A DNA stretch of 64,000 bases from assembly GCA_018857735.1 (NCBI GenBank), contig JABMCL010002342.1, positions 387,501 through 451,500 of the forward strand. The letters are read 5' to 3'. Positions 10,097 to 22,771 of the stretch are shown one piece after another; the first letter of the stretch is position 1, and every line of letters begins with the position of its first letter. Below the pieces are notes generated by a model that was given only the letters and a program-made list of their open reading frames with translations, ran no database searches and had not been told where the DNA came from. The position numbers and the translations under genes are program-made. Source of the stretch: Alviniconcha marisindica (lineage: Eukaryota; Mollusca; Gastropoda; Provannidae).

Positions 10097-13000
10097 AGTG
10101 AAACATCTGTATTTGTGATTGTAGAGAGATTTTTTTTTAACAACCTGTTGGCTGAAGAGTTTGGTTTAGTGTTTTTCACCAGAGGAATTAGAAATGTGCC
10201 TGATCCATGCAAAAACTTGATTGATTTGATCATGCATAGCAAGCAAGGTACATACTGGTTGTGTGTGTGTGTTGTTAATAGTTATATAATATAATGCGAA
10301 ATTTTTGATGTATATAATGTAAAGGTTTGTTGTCTGTGCTCCATAATTCTGAGTCGTTTGATTGCAAAGCCAGTCAGTTAGCGTGCCTGTCACCACAGGG
10401 CCCTGCAGTGTGAATGCTTTCTTTCGTGTTTAACAACAAAAAATCCCTCTAAACAACAACATTGCAATGCCCACAGTTGTGATACATTTTAATCAATTTA
10501 AAGCATGAGAGTGTTTTCTGCCCCATATATATATATATATACTTTGATTATATGATATGGTTGCTGGGAATACTTATTTGTTGCTTCCCTTCGAGCTCAT
10601 TGTCTCCCCTTTTCAGACAACAGCCTCCTTTCTGTTGGGTCTTCAAACACAGGTTCCCTGCCCCCCCTTTTTTTTTTATGGAACTCAGTAGCCCAGTTTT
10701 CATGTAACTGTTTGTATCCTGAATTTTGTAGTCTTGAGGTGTAATACCCTTTGCTTTGTCACTGTTGTTATATATATATATATTATATACGTATATAACT
10801 TAAGCGTCTTGAAACATTTTTTGTTTTGGTTATTTCAATGTCTGTGTTGAGTTGCACACAACTAACTGATTGATAAATCCCATTGGAGTCAAAATCACGA
10901 CTTAGTAGGAAGGGGTTGTGTTAAGAGTGCTGTCTTTGAAAAAAGAAATGTCTACGTGATATTTTTGTGGTTTTTGATGTTTTAAGTTGATTTACTCATA
11001 CTGATCGGGTTGCTTGTTTTTGTGTTTTTTGGTGTGTGTGTGTGTGGTTTTTTTTTTTAATTGATGGGAATGAGATAAAAAATTAAGAAATTTAAAAAAG
11101 GGAAAGAAAAAATGAGCAGCAAAATTCACTTTTGCCTCGTGAAGATTATTCATTTTTCTTTACAGGGAATGGGTAGGTGGGGTGGTCTTTGATGCTCAGC
11201 TGATTATGCAGGTGTCCAAAAATGAGAGCACAGGTGGTGACTGGAATTTGGTCTTGATCACACACACTCACACAGAGTCCTGAATTACTTACCAAGGCTG
11301 TATTATGCATTATTTGTTGAGATATGTACATGTATGCCACACAGTGTTTTCGCTTGACAAGAGAGATGGTGTGCTTGCTTTGCCGTTCTGCATTACTCGG
11401 ACGGCTTGTTTAAGACGTTTGATCGTTGTTTTTATCAGATTTTGTAACCCCCTCAATTGAAAGACTAGAACATATCATGTACCTGGTGTATCTCAGCTTT
11501 AACTTGCAGAATGCTTACCCTCTGTGCTGTGAATGTTCTTTCTTGGACAATGCAATGGCTTGTGATGAAATTTGGTAGTATTTATCTATGTTTTATATAT
11601 GGCGTGGAACACAAGAACGTAGCGTGAAACTTAAATTCCTGTGCAGTGCCGATGTGCTATATGTCTGTCTTCCATTGTATCGTGTATGAATTGTTCTGTT
11701 GCTGTTTAGTCCTACCACAGCTGGTACCTGTCTTATGTACATAGGTTTCATTGGTATTTTTCCCCATCTGTTTCACTCACAGGTTGTTGTTGTTTTTTGG
11801 GGGGGAGGGGGGGGGGGTTCTTTTCAAATTGATTGTAAATCTGTTGCAAGTGTTGCAAATTTAGGTCAGCCCTTGCAAAGGGGATATTGAGGAAAGAAAC
11901 ACAAATTTGGCAGTTTGGCTCCTGATTAGAATGTGCAATTAACTGCAGGAATTGGACCATAACAGTAGTGCCTGTTTCAGCCTTTGATTAGATCTGTGAC
12001 TGGACGACTACGATGGTTGGTGCTTCGGCTCTTGGTTAGATACGTACCATCGGACAGTGGATGGGAATAATATTACGTCACTCGTGAATCTCCTTAAGTA
12101 CTGTATATAGTGTGAAACGGCGCTATTTACCATACAGCTTTTGATGAGATTCAAGATCGAAACTTACCGGAGATCCACACTAATCGCGATGTTAGAAGTG
12201 TTTTGTGTTTTCATGAATGTGCTTAGAAATGCAGACGTAGCTGTAGACGTTTGTCATACTGCGTTTGCACTGTCCTTGCCCACAAATCTACGTAAATTTT
12301 TTTTGTAAAGTAACGTAACATCCACAGTGGCACGACTAACACAGGTGAATTGGTTTGAAGGAATCTGCTGTCACTCAGGTAGATAAATAGATAGTTGATT
12401 TTTAACACCCAGTCAACCATGATGTTTATGTCATGGTGACTGTCTCAGAACTGATGCTGAACTGCATGTGATGTACAAAAGAATTGTAACGTGTTCCTGC
12501 AAAAGATGAAAATATGATTTTCAAAAAGTGTCATGGGAATTGGAGGGGAATATTATTGTGTGTTTAGGATGGAGGATTTTATTTTTAACAGCATTTATTG
12601 CTGTTTCTTTTTTGGGGGTGGGGGGGGAGTTAGTCGGTGGTGAGGATACTGCACTACAGTTATTGAGAATCTCTGACAGATGCTCTCGGAACTGCTGTGG
12701 CAGCACTGTGACTGTTGCACTGTTACGCTCCAGTTGGAATAACATTCATTTTGAACAAAATATGATTGCATTTAAATGGTGTGAATTTTTTTTCTCTCTC
12801 TCTTCGTCTCTGGTTTTAGCCACTTGCTTGCGCTTTTGTCTTTTGGGGTGGTTTTGTGTGTGTGTGTGTTATATTTTGTTTTGACATATTTTTGATGTTG
12901 TTTCCCCTCCCTTCCCCCCCCCCTTGCTACCCCCACCCCACATAAAATTGTTACATCATTGTGATTTGCTGCTTGCACCTGCTTAAGTTTTGGGTCACTT

Positions 13001-13389
13001 CGTTCACTCCGAGGTTCACAGAAATTGTCTGGTTTTGACAAGGGTATAACTCATCCACAGTCGAAGCTTAGGCAAGAGATGCGGATGTTCGGATCATGAC
13101 CCTGGAGCACCATCGCTCCTGCTTGCTTCCTGCCCCCCTCACCCTGTGATTGGTGTCCCGGTCCGCAGTGATGTTACAGAATGTCGGATGGACATTTTGT
13201 GGTCTTTTTGCTAGTCATTGGTGTTGCTGTCTATTCTGTCTTTGTAGTTTGTCCGCCTTTCAGATGAGATGCATGTGTGCACGTGGGAAATGCGTGTTTT
13301 AGGCGACTGGCGTTACTCTGTGTGACATTTGTTTACTTGCGTGTTGAAAGTTTTGTCAGTTTTTATCGTGTGGTGGTGGTTCTGCTTTG

Positions 13390-13480
13390 AGTGTGTGTGT
13401 GCGCATGTGTGTGTGTGTGCACGTGCACGCATGTGTGTGTGTGTGCGTGCATGTGTGTGTGTTTGTGTGTGTGTGCATGC
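13390..13480. repeat. TG microsatellite
   Basis: Imperfect TG repeat with GCATG interruptions. Confidence 0.8.
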
Positions 13481-13664
13481 TCATTTTGGGGCAGTAATTG
13501 TATAAATGCAATCTAGAATGGCTGTTATTTTTCCACACAGCAGTTGATTGCCATTATGTGTTTCTGTGTCCAAATGATCTCATGCGATAGTAAGTGTAAA
13601 ACAGCTCCAGATACAGAGGTGCCAGTAGTAGATGTGAATTAGGTGCAGGGATGTAGCTTTCATG

Positions 13665-13770
13665 AGCGTCACCGCTGACGCCGGTTCAACTCCCTGCCGA
13701 CGCTTGTTCAAATCCCCGCTGCAGCGAGGGATTTATCTCCCAGAGACAGTTTTCATTGCAGACTCTCTTG
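13665..13770 (+). mobile_element. possible tRNA-derived SINE remnant
   Basis: GTTCAAATCCCC at about 13709 resembles a polymerase III B box, and GAGGGATTTATCTCCCAGAG follows closely, a pattern common in animal tRNA-derived SINEs. No clear A box is visible, so this is a weak call. Confidence 0.3.
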
Positions 13771-14810
13771 TGGTGTTTGCACAGTCCCCCCTTGTGCAAT
13801 GGCATGCATTAACGTAAGATGTTCTTAGCTCAGTATAATTGATCATTTTGGGTATAAAACTGACAATTAAAAACAACCTACCGGCAGATGGAGAGAAAAA
13901 AAGAATGCCAGAATTGCTGCATCACTAAATGTGCAAACCTTTGATTTTCATGAAAAGCTGTCTGTTTTGTTTTTTTTCCTTGTTTTTCTTTGTTTTTTTC
14001 TTTTTTCTTTCTTTTTCGTTGTTGTTTGTTTTGTTTTGTTGTTGTTGTTAGCAATACTTGATGGGGAGACATGAGAAATTAGATTCTGTATTGTTGATAC
14101 TGGACTTGTGTTCACTGTTTATCATTCATGTGTGAGCGGAAGGTCACTGGGACCGGTTCCTGTGTCCATTTGAATCATTGTCTCTTGACAAGGGAAGCTT
14201 GTATCCTTGGATCAGCATGCCATCAATGAGTCTGGATGTCACAGTGGTGTTGAGCGACTGACCCATTCAGGCGGACGTTTTAATGGTTCCCTGTGTCATC
14301 TGTTCTCTTTCCAGAGGATAGCGGAAACAGACGTTTCTGACACAAAAACAGAAGAGCCGGCTGTTACTAAATGTTGCCCGTGTGTTTTATTATAGCTGAA
14401 AGGTTTGTGGGGCATGCTTTTGTTTTTCTGCTGTGTTTTTGATTATTATTACATTTTTTGGGATATATATATTTTTCCAGTGTTGGTTTTGTTCGCTCTG
14501 TTTTCTCTGGCAAAAGAGGCAATGTTTGATGATTATTTTCCCCCACCCCATGTTTTCTCTCCCACCCCCCACCCATCCACTTACCTGATTATTCATGCAG
14601 TTGCGAGAAGAAGTCACTAGCCTTCCTGAAACATTTTTTTCTTCCAAGAAGGCCAGGCTGTCTCCCCACCCCACCAGTAGAAGAGATGGTGACATGAACC
14701 AGATAGCAAAGATTTTTTTGTTTGTTTTTGTTTTGAATTACCCCATTTATTTTATGTTCAATTTAGAATCAACAAACAAGAGGTCAGTCAGCAATCAAAA
14801 GACGTCAGAC

Positions 14811-14903
14811 ACAACAACAAAGACCTGAGTCGCCTCCGGTAACTCTCACCTGGCATGCGAGTAAATACAAGGGACATATTAAACTCCATCAGAGTTACAT
14901 CTT
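14811..14903 (+). repeat. dispersed repeat family A, partial
   Basis: Shares ACAACAAAGACC, GAGTCGCCT, GGTAACTCTCACCTGGCATG and GTAAATACAAGG with copies at 26077-26200, 31097-31473 (paired, inverted) and 46540-46678 (reverse). Only the 3' portion is present. Confidence 0.75.
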
Positions 14904-15864
14904 CTGTGTTCAGTTTAGAGTCTGGGCCTTTACCTATGAGGAGCAAATAAAGTTGAAGGCAGATAACCCTAATTCCGATTTGCTAAAGAGCCCATAACTC
15001 TGGCTCTCCTTCCACATGCACTAGACGTGAAAAGGCTCCAAAAATAGCTATTGGCTTATGTTTCGTTTTGGATTGGGAAACTCTGTTGTTTTACCAACAA
15101 TGCAGCATGCATGACATCAGACATTTGAAGTTGATTGGACATTGTATGGTAACAGCTTCGTCACTTTCAAAGAGTCCAATTTCACTTTGATGGTAGCAGA
15201 TGTCATTGACCCAATGACCCCTTCCCATTCAAGATTTTCATGCCTTCTCTTTGCCATCTGTGTTGATTATGAGGTGTCTGTATGCATAAATCAAATTTTC
15301 TTAAATAATTTGGTCTTCAATGACAATTACGTGAGATGACGTCGGTCTGCACAAATGTGTTTCATCCTCATTTGTAGCCTCTGTTGGTAATGTTAGCATC
15401 AGAGCCGCCATTTTTATAAAAGGTGTAGGCTGCCTTAACATCAGAAAATTAGTCTGTAGTTTCCAACTCCGTGAGAGGCCAGTCGGATAGTCCGATTCGT
15501 GCTCAACACATGCCAGGTGCTTTCAGTGTCGTCACTGGAAGATGAATATGACAAAGGGGGCCATTTGTTCCTCGCGCAGTGGGCCCTGATTTTGTTGTCT
15601 GCAGCTATTGAGTAGGTGTCACAGCTGGCCTAACGGCTTCCTACCCACAGCGCTTTACTTGCTGCTCAGGCTGTGTGAGCATGTGACCTACATGCCCTTC
15701 AGTGTCAGACGCCGTGCGTGCTAGATGGGAGAGTGAGAAGGACGCTTGTCACTGGTGTGGCTGGCCAGCCCTGCCTGCTGTCAGTCACTGTCAGAGTTAA
15801 GTTGACAAATTCAGTCTAAAATCTACAGAGCTTTTCAAAACAAAAGCTTCATTTTATTTTTGAG

Positions 15865-15870
<6 letters not shown>

Positions 15871-15924
<54 letters not shown>

Positions 15925-16028
15925 AAGGACAGGTTGAAGGACAGGCATTCGTGCCTAAACCTTTATCCTTGTGTAATAAAGTTCAATCAGTCAATCTCAT
16001 TGTCACTCTCTCGCTGTCACTCTCTCTG

Positions 16029-16087
<59 letters not shown>
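15871..16087 (+). repeat. CT microsatellites flanking a retroelement-like 3' tail
   Basis: CT tracts at about 15871-15921 and 16004-16087 flank a sequence with TTATCCTTGTGTAATAAAG and then TTCAATCAGTCAATC, which looks like the 3' end of a retroelement. No open frame continues into it. The tail assignment is tentative. Confidence 0.55.
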
Positions 16088-16089
<2 letters not shown>

Positions 16090-17378
16090 TCTGCCTGTTG
16101 GACAAAACATGTTTTGCGAAGGCTAGTAAAATTTAAGAGATCTGCTCACCTCTGGTGCACGTTTGAAGTATTTTTCTGTTTGAATTGTAGTTTTGGGGTA
16201 TGCGTTTTGTGTGTGCATTTCTTGTACTTGAATTATATATACGTATATGTAAACCCTGTTGAGTTGAGCTCCAAATGGGAGGTTTTAAGAATTCTTGCAT
16301 TTCACCAATTTGAAGGGACTTTGGTCCCTGATGTGTATTTATTTTTTATTTTTTTATTTGTTACTTCTTGCTGTTAAATTGAAAACAAAACTTATGCTTG
16401 TATGTTCATTTTCAGCATTACTTCACTTGTTTGTTTTGGTTGGTTAGCCGTTTGTTGATGCTTTGTGTAGCAGGCTTAGTTTGCTGTATCCCACCTCTCC
16501 AGTCCCTGCTGTAGAGTCCTCGGATTCTTTGGCCAGCACCTTCAACAGTGTTGCTTAATGTTTTGGTTTGGGGATTCAGAGAGTTTTCTGTGGTGGGGAT
16601 CAGGGAGTTGTTACTGTGGGGATTCAGGGAGTTTTTACTGTGGTGTGGTCGGGGGGGGAGTTGGGTGCTGTGTAGCATTGCAGCAACACGCACACACCAC
16701 CACCGGAGACTGAATGGGGCACTAAACATGCAGGTACAGACAGTTCCACCTGCAAGCAGTGCTTGAAGTACCGGACAGGGCCTGCGGGGGCAATGGGCCA
16801 GTGACTGTGTATTCCGCAGGTTGCTTTTGGGGTTAACTGATGTCAGAGGCAACCAGGAAGCTTTTGGCTGATGGCTGCGTGCTGCCTATGTTCGTTTCAG
16901 TGGGCCGTTTTTGAAATTCCAAGCATTTGAAAACGTTTGCAGGAGTCCTTGGCCGGTGACTGTTCCCATGTTAGATACTAACACGTTAGTGACCCCCTCC
17001 CTCCCCCCCCCGATCCCGATCCCCACCCTCACCTCACTGGCACTAGATGGAAGGGGGATCAGCACCTTCTGTGTGCCTCTCAACATTTTCACCTGCTTCC
17101 CTTTGAATGTAGCAAGGCACAAGTTTCCCAATGATTGGTATTGGTACCATCTTTGTCAGGTTCCATGCCACAGTTTATGCAATTGCAACTCCAGTCTTAC
17201 AACACAGCAACAGCAAAAGCGCATGCAATAGCACCCTCTGACACGACAAGACAGCCTGCTCACACATTATTCATTCATGGGGTGTTATAACTGATGTAAG
17301 TGTTTGTGGTGAGATTCATGTCAAAATAACCCCACCTTCCCTTTCATTTTGCTTTTCTTTCTGTGTGCTTGTATTATG

Positions 17379-17935
17379 ACCTCCAGTTCCCCCCCCCCCC
17401 CCTTTCATTTTTACTTTCTATGCCCTTGTATTGTCACCTCCAGTCTCCCCCACCCCCACCCCCCCTTCATTTTGTTTTTTTAAATTCTGTGTCCTTGTAT
17501 TATGCCCCCTCATTTTGTTTTTCTTTCTGTGCCCTTGTATTATGACCTCCAGTCCCCGCTGCCCCTTCATTTTGTTTTATTTCTGTGCCCTTGTATTGTG
17601 ACCTCCAGTCTCCCCTTCATTTTGTTTTCTTAATTCTGTGCCCTTGTATTATGCCCCCTTCATTTTGTTTTCTTTCTGTGCCTTGTTTTCTGACCTCCAG
17701 CCCCTTTCATTTTGTTTTTCTTCTGTGTCTTGTATTATGACCTCCAGTCCCCCCGCTGCCCCCTTCATTTTGTTTTTCTTTCTGTGCCCTTGTATTATGA
17801 CCTCCAGTCCCCCCGCCACCCCCTTCATTTTGTTTTCTTTCTGTGCCCTTGTATTCTGACCTCCAGTCCCCCCGTCGCCCCCTTCATTTTGTTTTTCTTT
17901 TTGTGCCCTTGTATTCTGACCTCCGTCCCCCACCC
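17379..17935. repeat. ~57 bp minisatellite
   Basis: About ten units with CTTCATTTTGTTTTTCTTTC, TGTGCCCTTGTATTATG and ACCTCCAGTCCCCC. The last four units are nearly identical, which suggests recent homogenisation. No coding role is supported. Confidence 0.9.
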
Positions 17936-19074
17936 CCACCACCACAGGCCCTTACTGTTTTCTTACATATCTTTCTTTCCAGTGTTAAAGTAACTTGCTC
18001 ACATTGAGGGTATGGTACTGATAACAGAATAAGATGTATTCATGCATTCTTAAAACACCAATGGTGTTCATGGAGGAGACAACTATAATAAGACACTGGA
18101 CTTGTGAAATGCTGCATTGATTTCATAATCTCAGATGTGATGTGCTTGGTATATTTATACGTTATAATATATTCATGTATGATTGCTATAAGACCACACA
18201 CAGCTGATGTATGCCACACTCGCAACAGCCCTGGAGTAAATTATTTTAATTTTGTTTATTTGTGAAACCTGTTGTTGTTGTGTGTTTTTTTGGTTTTGGT
18301 GGTGTTGTTGTGGTTTTGTTTGTTTTTTGGGGGGGGAGGGGAGTAAAGAAAATTTGACTAAATTTAGCAGAATTTAATGACTAACAGCATAAACTGTGTG
18401 AATTTTCAGGGGAAGGAAGTATGTAGCAATTCAAAGGCAGAGGCTGCACACCGAGCAGTCACACTTTTGGCTGTAGAGAAACGTTGATCAAGCAAAGGGC
18501 GTGCTGTGAGAACGGGAAGAGCAAGTGTGGGAAATGGGCAAACACTCCGTATTCTGCCACTTGTGCACGCGCATGAAGAACTTGCAGGGATGGCCTTTGT
18601 TCTGCTGCTCACTCACGCATGCGCATGAAGAATTTGCGCAGGTGGCCCTTGCTCTGTGAGGGCAGCAAGAACAAGTGCAAAAAACGGGCAAATATCTGTA
18701 TTCTGTTGCATGCATGTGTGTGTGCGCGCGCCGATCATGATCGGAGATGTTATTTGTTCAGCGAGCTAGTTTGCCTGCTCTTGTGGCATACACAATGTTG
18801 CGTAGCGCTGCCTCGATTCTGATGCATTATTAGCATCATTTAGACACGTGTCAGATGATGGAAAATAGTATGAAATGGCACTTTGGGAATCAGGGGGCAA
18901 GAAAACAAGAAGGCTTCCTCAACAAGTTGCCTTTTATACTATAATTAAAGAACTTCAACTGTCTTGCACACGCACACACACACACACAAAGAAAGAAAAA
19001 AGAAATAGAAAAAGAAAGATAAAAGAGGAAAAAATGTATGCTACCCCATAGCTAATTTAAGGGTTAATTTTGGA

Positions 19075-19620
19075 ATCGCTTGTGTGTTTGTCAAGACAGT
19101 ATCTTGGGAACTGATGAACCTTTCGTAAGCAAACTTGGCACAGTGGTGCATTGTTGCCAGCCAAAGTGTCTTGTAAAAAGATTTGTTTACTAACCTTCAA
19201 CATGAAGGTCAGAATGAGGTCTCGTATATGACTGTTCTTGCTGTGTAGTCTGAACTGCTGATTCTTTTGCAACCAAACTTTGTTCGATGATACATAATCA
19301 TAAACGGGAGTGTCTTGTGAAAAGATTGGATTGCTGTGTTCAAGTTCAAGGCCGCAGCAAAGGTTTGGAATTGCAATGAATGTTTGCCCGGATAATATCT
19401 TCTGGTCTGCTGAATGTTTTGGAACCAAACTTGGTACGATGCTGCATCATCATGAGACAGCCTCGCATGAAAAGATGGAATTACTGTGTTCAAGGTCAAG
19501 GTCAAGGCAAAAGTTTGAAGCTTCTTCAAATGTTTGTCAGTTCTATATTTTCCATACCACTGATCTCTTAGCAGCCAAACTACTGGTGTTACGGTACTGT
19601 TACTAATAACCAGACCAAGT
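19075..19620. repeat. ~148 bp tandem repeat, four units
   Basis: The landmarks AACCAAACTTG (about 19128, 19270, 19421, 19573) and AAAAGAT(T/G)G followed by TTCAAGGTCAAGG recur every 142-152 bases. Units are well diverged, so the array is old. The unit spans frames that stay open for about 100-140 codons on the minus strand without resembling a protein. Confidence 0.8.
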
Positions 19621-20145
19621 GCAAACAAAGTGGGTATATACTGACAGTAACACTGTGATGTACAGTATCAAACTTTTTGCTGACAGGTTATTTTTGAGTC
19701 ATTTTTTAAGATTGTAAAAACAGGTTTTCCTTTTGTTTTTGTTTTGTATGTATGACCATTTTTGTTATTTACCTCTTTTTTTTTTAAAGAAGTTTTGGTA
19801 GAAGAGGGGTGAAAAAAAGATCATGTTACAGCAATTTAGGAGTGTATTTTTTGCCCATGTCTCTTCATGCAACAGGATATAAAACACCAAGACCATGTTA
19901 CCGTCATGTTACACTCCAGTGGCATTATAATCTAATGTGCATATATCATGTATAATGTTGTAGCATGAAAGGAATGTCGAGTATAGCCTGTTGAATGTGG
20001 CGACTACAATTGGCTTTTTTGCATCTTTGATGTAAATACTGAACACCCAATACTTTGAAGAACAGTGTGTAGCGTTGTAAGTTTGTTGTCTTCATGAGTC
20101 GTTTTGTCAATGTGCTGTGAAATTTGTGCTCTTCAGGACTGTTCA

Positions 20146-20151
20146 AATAAA
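20146..20151 (+). promoter_or_regulatory. candidate polyadenylation signal
   Basis: AATAAA followed about 24 bases later by a TG-rich run starting near 20175, a good arrangement for 3'-end cleavage. It lies close to where the strand composition changes and is the best candidate 3' end for a plus-strand transcript, perhaps PPP1R2. Not proven. Confidence 0.45.
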
Positions 20152-20454
20152 CATAGCTCGTATTATTCTTGCTCTGTGTGTGCGTGTGTGTGTGTGTGTG
20201 TGTAAAAGTCTGGATCAGGAATTGCGTAGTACGTAGCCAATTCCAACTTTTAAGTATGCATGTGTTTGGAGACAAAAGTTCCGTACTTTCAGCTTAGGGA
20301 CCATGGGCTTTTTACATACGACCGTGACGGAGACTGTGCAGTCCAAAGCGATGTTCAAACGACTGACTGTAGCACATAGAACCTGACTCATTGTGGAGTC
20401 GTTTTTTTCCATCTCATCGGAAGGACTGTATAATGACTGCCATGATGTCTTCAT

Positions 20455-20815
20455 AAAAATATCCAGAAAATCAAAGGAAAGGCCAGAAAATCTTATGTAC
20501 ATATCAAAGGGAAGGCTAGAAAATCTTGTATTCAAATCAAATGGAAGGCCAGAAAATCTTGTACTCAAATCAAAGGGAAGGCCAGAAAATCTTGTACTCA
20601 AATCAAAGGGAAGGCCAGAAAAGCTTGTGTACGTATCAAAGGGAAGGCCAGAAAAGCTTGTGTACGTATCAAAGGAAAGGCCAGAAAAGCTTGTGTACGT
20701 ATCAAAGGGAAGGCCCGAAAAGCTTGTGTACGTATCAAAGGGAAGGCCAGAAAAGCTTGTGTACATACCAAAGGGAAGGCCAGAAAAGCTTGTGTACATA
20801 TCAAAGGGAAGTTGT
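20455..20815. repeat. 33-bp minisatellite
   Basis: About eleven units of a 33-base repeat containing AAAGGGAAGGCCAGAAAAGC and TTGTGTACGTATC. Early units read ATCTTGTACTCAA and later ones GCTTGTGTACGTA, so two subtypes have spread in blocks. The period equals 11 codons, so open frames cross it on both strands (141, 108 and 194 codons). Confidence 0.9.
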
Positions 20816-20839
20816 TAGTCTACTGAACAGACGCAGCCA

Positions 20840-21445
20840 ACAAACAAAATAAACTTCAAAAAATTATGAATGCAGCAGCAATGCTTGTGTGTAAAGCCAT
20901 GAAATCTGACCACATCCATCCTATTCTTGAAACTCTGAAATGGCTACCAGTAACACATCACATTCAATAAAAAAATTCAACTATCTGCTTCAATTCCATC
21001 TCTGGAACAGCTCATCTGATCTGTCCGATCTCCTTCAACCTTATACTCCAGCAAGATGATTATGATCCACATCCAACACATGAACCTTTGTCACCCCTTG
21101 TGTAAACACAAAAACATTGGTGAAAGATCGTTTTCTTATGCTGGCCCATCTGTTTGGAATGATTTTCCTCAAACACTCTACCATTCTGATTTTGCCTCCT
21201 CTTTTAAAGCTGCCCTCAAAACGCACTTGTTCAGTAACTATTTCGAAAATGTTTTTCACAGCCTAGCCTATCCCCCCCATGTGACGGACGAGTGTGTGTG
21301 TGTGTGTGTGCAAGTGAGTATATGTGAGTGTGTGTGTGCATGTGTGCGTGCGTGTGTGTGTATGTGTGTCTGTGTGTGTTGTTAGGGTTATTGTAAAGTG
21401 CCCTGTGATCCCACCTTGTGCAGTAGATCCTCATTATTATTAACA
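20840..21445 (+). mobile_element. degenerate LINE 3' end (reverse transcriptase C-terminal part)
   Basis: Translated pieces in shifting frames read LQKIMNAAAMLVCKAM with ILETLKWLPV, then ERSFSYAGPSVWNDFP and ALKTHLFSNYF. These are the typical closing motifs of reverse transcriptase ORFs in CR1/L2/Jockey-type LINEs. Stops and frameshifts break it, and the 5' end is missing. After the ORF comes a TG-rich stretch and a tail ending in ATTATTATT. It is a dead, 5'-truncated copy in the region between the two genes. Confidence 0.8.
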
Positions 21446-21774
21446 AAGTGCCCTAGTTTTGTTTGATGCCACTACGCCCCTCCCCTTTAAAAAAAAAAGT
21501 GTTGGCATTTGTGGTGTCTGTTGATAGGTCAGTGTATAGTGAGCCCTGCCGTTACATTGGTGTATCAGCGCTTCATATACACAACTATTATTTTTTATTA
21601 AATTTAATAAAAACAAAACAGGATTTGTATTTTCCACACACAGCATTTTACAATAATTATGTGTACTAACAACACACACACACACACACAAACACGCACA
21701 CTTGCAGATGGGAGGGTGGTACTGACCAGATGCAAAAAAAATAAAAAGGGAAGACCATTTAGAAATAGTTATTG

Positions 21775-21927
21775 AATAATAATAATAATGTACACTTATG
21801 ATGCGCTCATCAACGCCCTGAGCACTCACGATACATATTAACCTAAATATGATATTCTATACACATGTAGTGCATAGTCCTACCAAAAACAATTTACATA
21901 AAGTATTGCACAAAAACAAAAAATGCA

Positions 21928-21962
<35 letters not shown>
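21775..21962 (-). mobile_element. LINE 3' tail with adjoining CA microsatellite
   Basis: Reverse-strand copy of the 3' tail that follows the LINE ORF end at 62219-62760. Shared landmarks are the ATT-repeat end, GCGCTCATCAACGCCCTGAG, and GTCCTACCAAAAACAATTTA. The CA tract (about 21930-21962) sits at the same place relative to the tail as in the other copies. Confidence 0.75.
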
Positions 21963-21964
<2 letters not shown>

Positions 21965-22335
21965 GACTGTAGCAGAATGGGTGAGATCTGAAAGAAGAAG
22001 AAGAAGCAGAGTGTTTGAGATAGGTGAAATGAATTACCTGTACTGATATACACACAAATGTATATTATTTTTGTGAGTAATTGTTTGTTTTTGTTTTGGG
22101 TGGGGGGGGGGAGGAGTGACATATTTTGATAATTGTAAGATCAGTCTAATATCACTTAAGCAAAAAGATTTTAAATAAAAGAAAGGAAGACGGTGGAAGG
22201 ACTGTTTGAGGTAAACTGTTTCAAACAGAAGGGCCAACGTAAAAAAAAATCGGAAAGGACAACATGCAATTGAACAACCAGGACGCAAAAAAATGATGTA
22301 ATGACGAACAAAGGCACAATGCAGAATTTTTATGG

Positions 22336-22341
22336 TTTATT
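22336..22341 (-). promoter_or_regulatory. possible minus-strand polyadenylation signal
   Basis: Reads AATAAA on the minus strand, followed by a moderately GU-rich stretch (GCATTGTGCCTTTGTTCG). One of several minus-strand AATAAA sites between 22.3 and 40.8 kb that could end the RP2 transcript; no site is clearly preferred. Confidence 0.2.
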
Positions 22342-22771
22342 TTTCTTTCTTTCTTTTTTTCTTTTCTTTTTCTTCTCAAAATGGTGAAAAATTCATTCTA
22401 TGCTCAGCTGATACATAACATGACTGGAGGGCGACTGGATACAGATTCTCAATAAAGATCAAACTAGATCATAAAGCTCTGCAACAATGACAATTACAAG
22501 CACAAAAAAATCACATAAACTGCGAGCACTCTGGGTATAGGAAGAAAAAAGCTGACTCGACTTTCCCCAACATCCATTGGGAACACTTTGAGCAGCAAAC
22601 TTGATGGACCAAAACAACTTCAATCAAACATTGCAAGATTTCTTTTATTTAAAAACAAATGTATCCACCTTGTACATAGTGACAGCATCAAAGCAAGAAG
22701 GCCGGAATCACCAAAATCGCTTCTTCATCAAAATATTCAAACCCAATTCCCAGTTTTAAACACATTTTCAG

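Larger units (their letters stand above)
5689..20145 (+). other. non-coding, T-rich; candidate very long PPP1R2 3' UTR or downstream region
   Basis: About 14.5 kb with no supportable coding exon. The plus strand is visibly rich in T and TG runs. By eye I see no AATAAA between the PPP1R2 stop and about 14946. The AATAAA occurrences at about 14946 and 15975 lie beside repeats, and the first with a clear downstream GU element is at 20146. Repeats inside are listed separately. Stretches such as 10100-13650 hold only AT-rich unique sequence and short runs. Whether all of this is transcribed is inference. Confidence 0.35.

Noticed and set aside
9771..10294. Long Ser-Leu or Arg-Glu frames
   Set aside because: They are pure CT microsatellite translations.
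19057..19628. 123- and 139-codon minus-strand frames
   Set aside because: They lie within a diverged ~148-bp tandem repeat and have no splice-site support or family motif.
20215..20852. 194-codon minus and 141/108-codon plus open frames
   Set aside because: They come from a 33-bp minisatellite open in several frames.
21056..21385. Functional host gene ending in FKAALKTHLFSNYF
   Set aside because: The motif belongs to the C-terminus of LINE reverse transcriptases, and upstream pieces are in broken frames.
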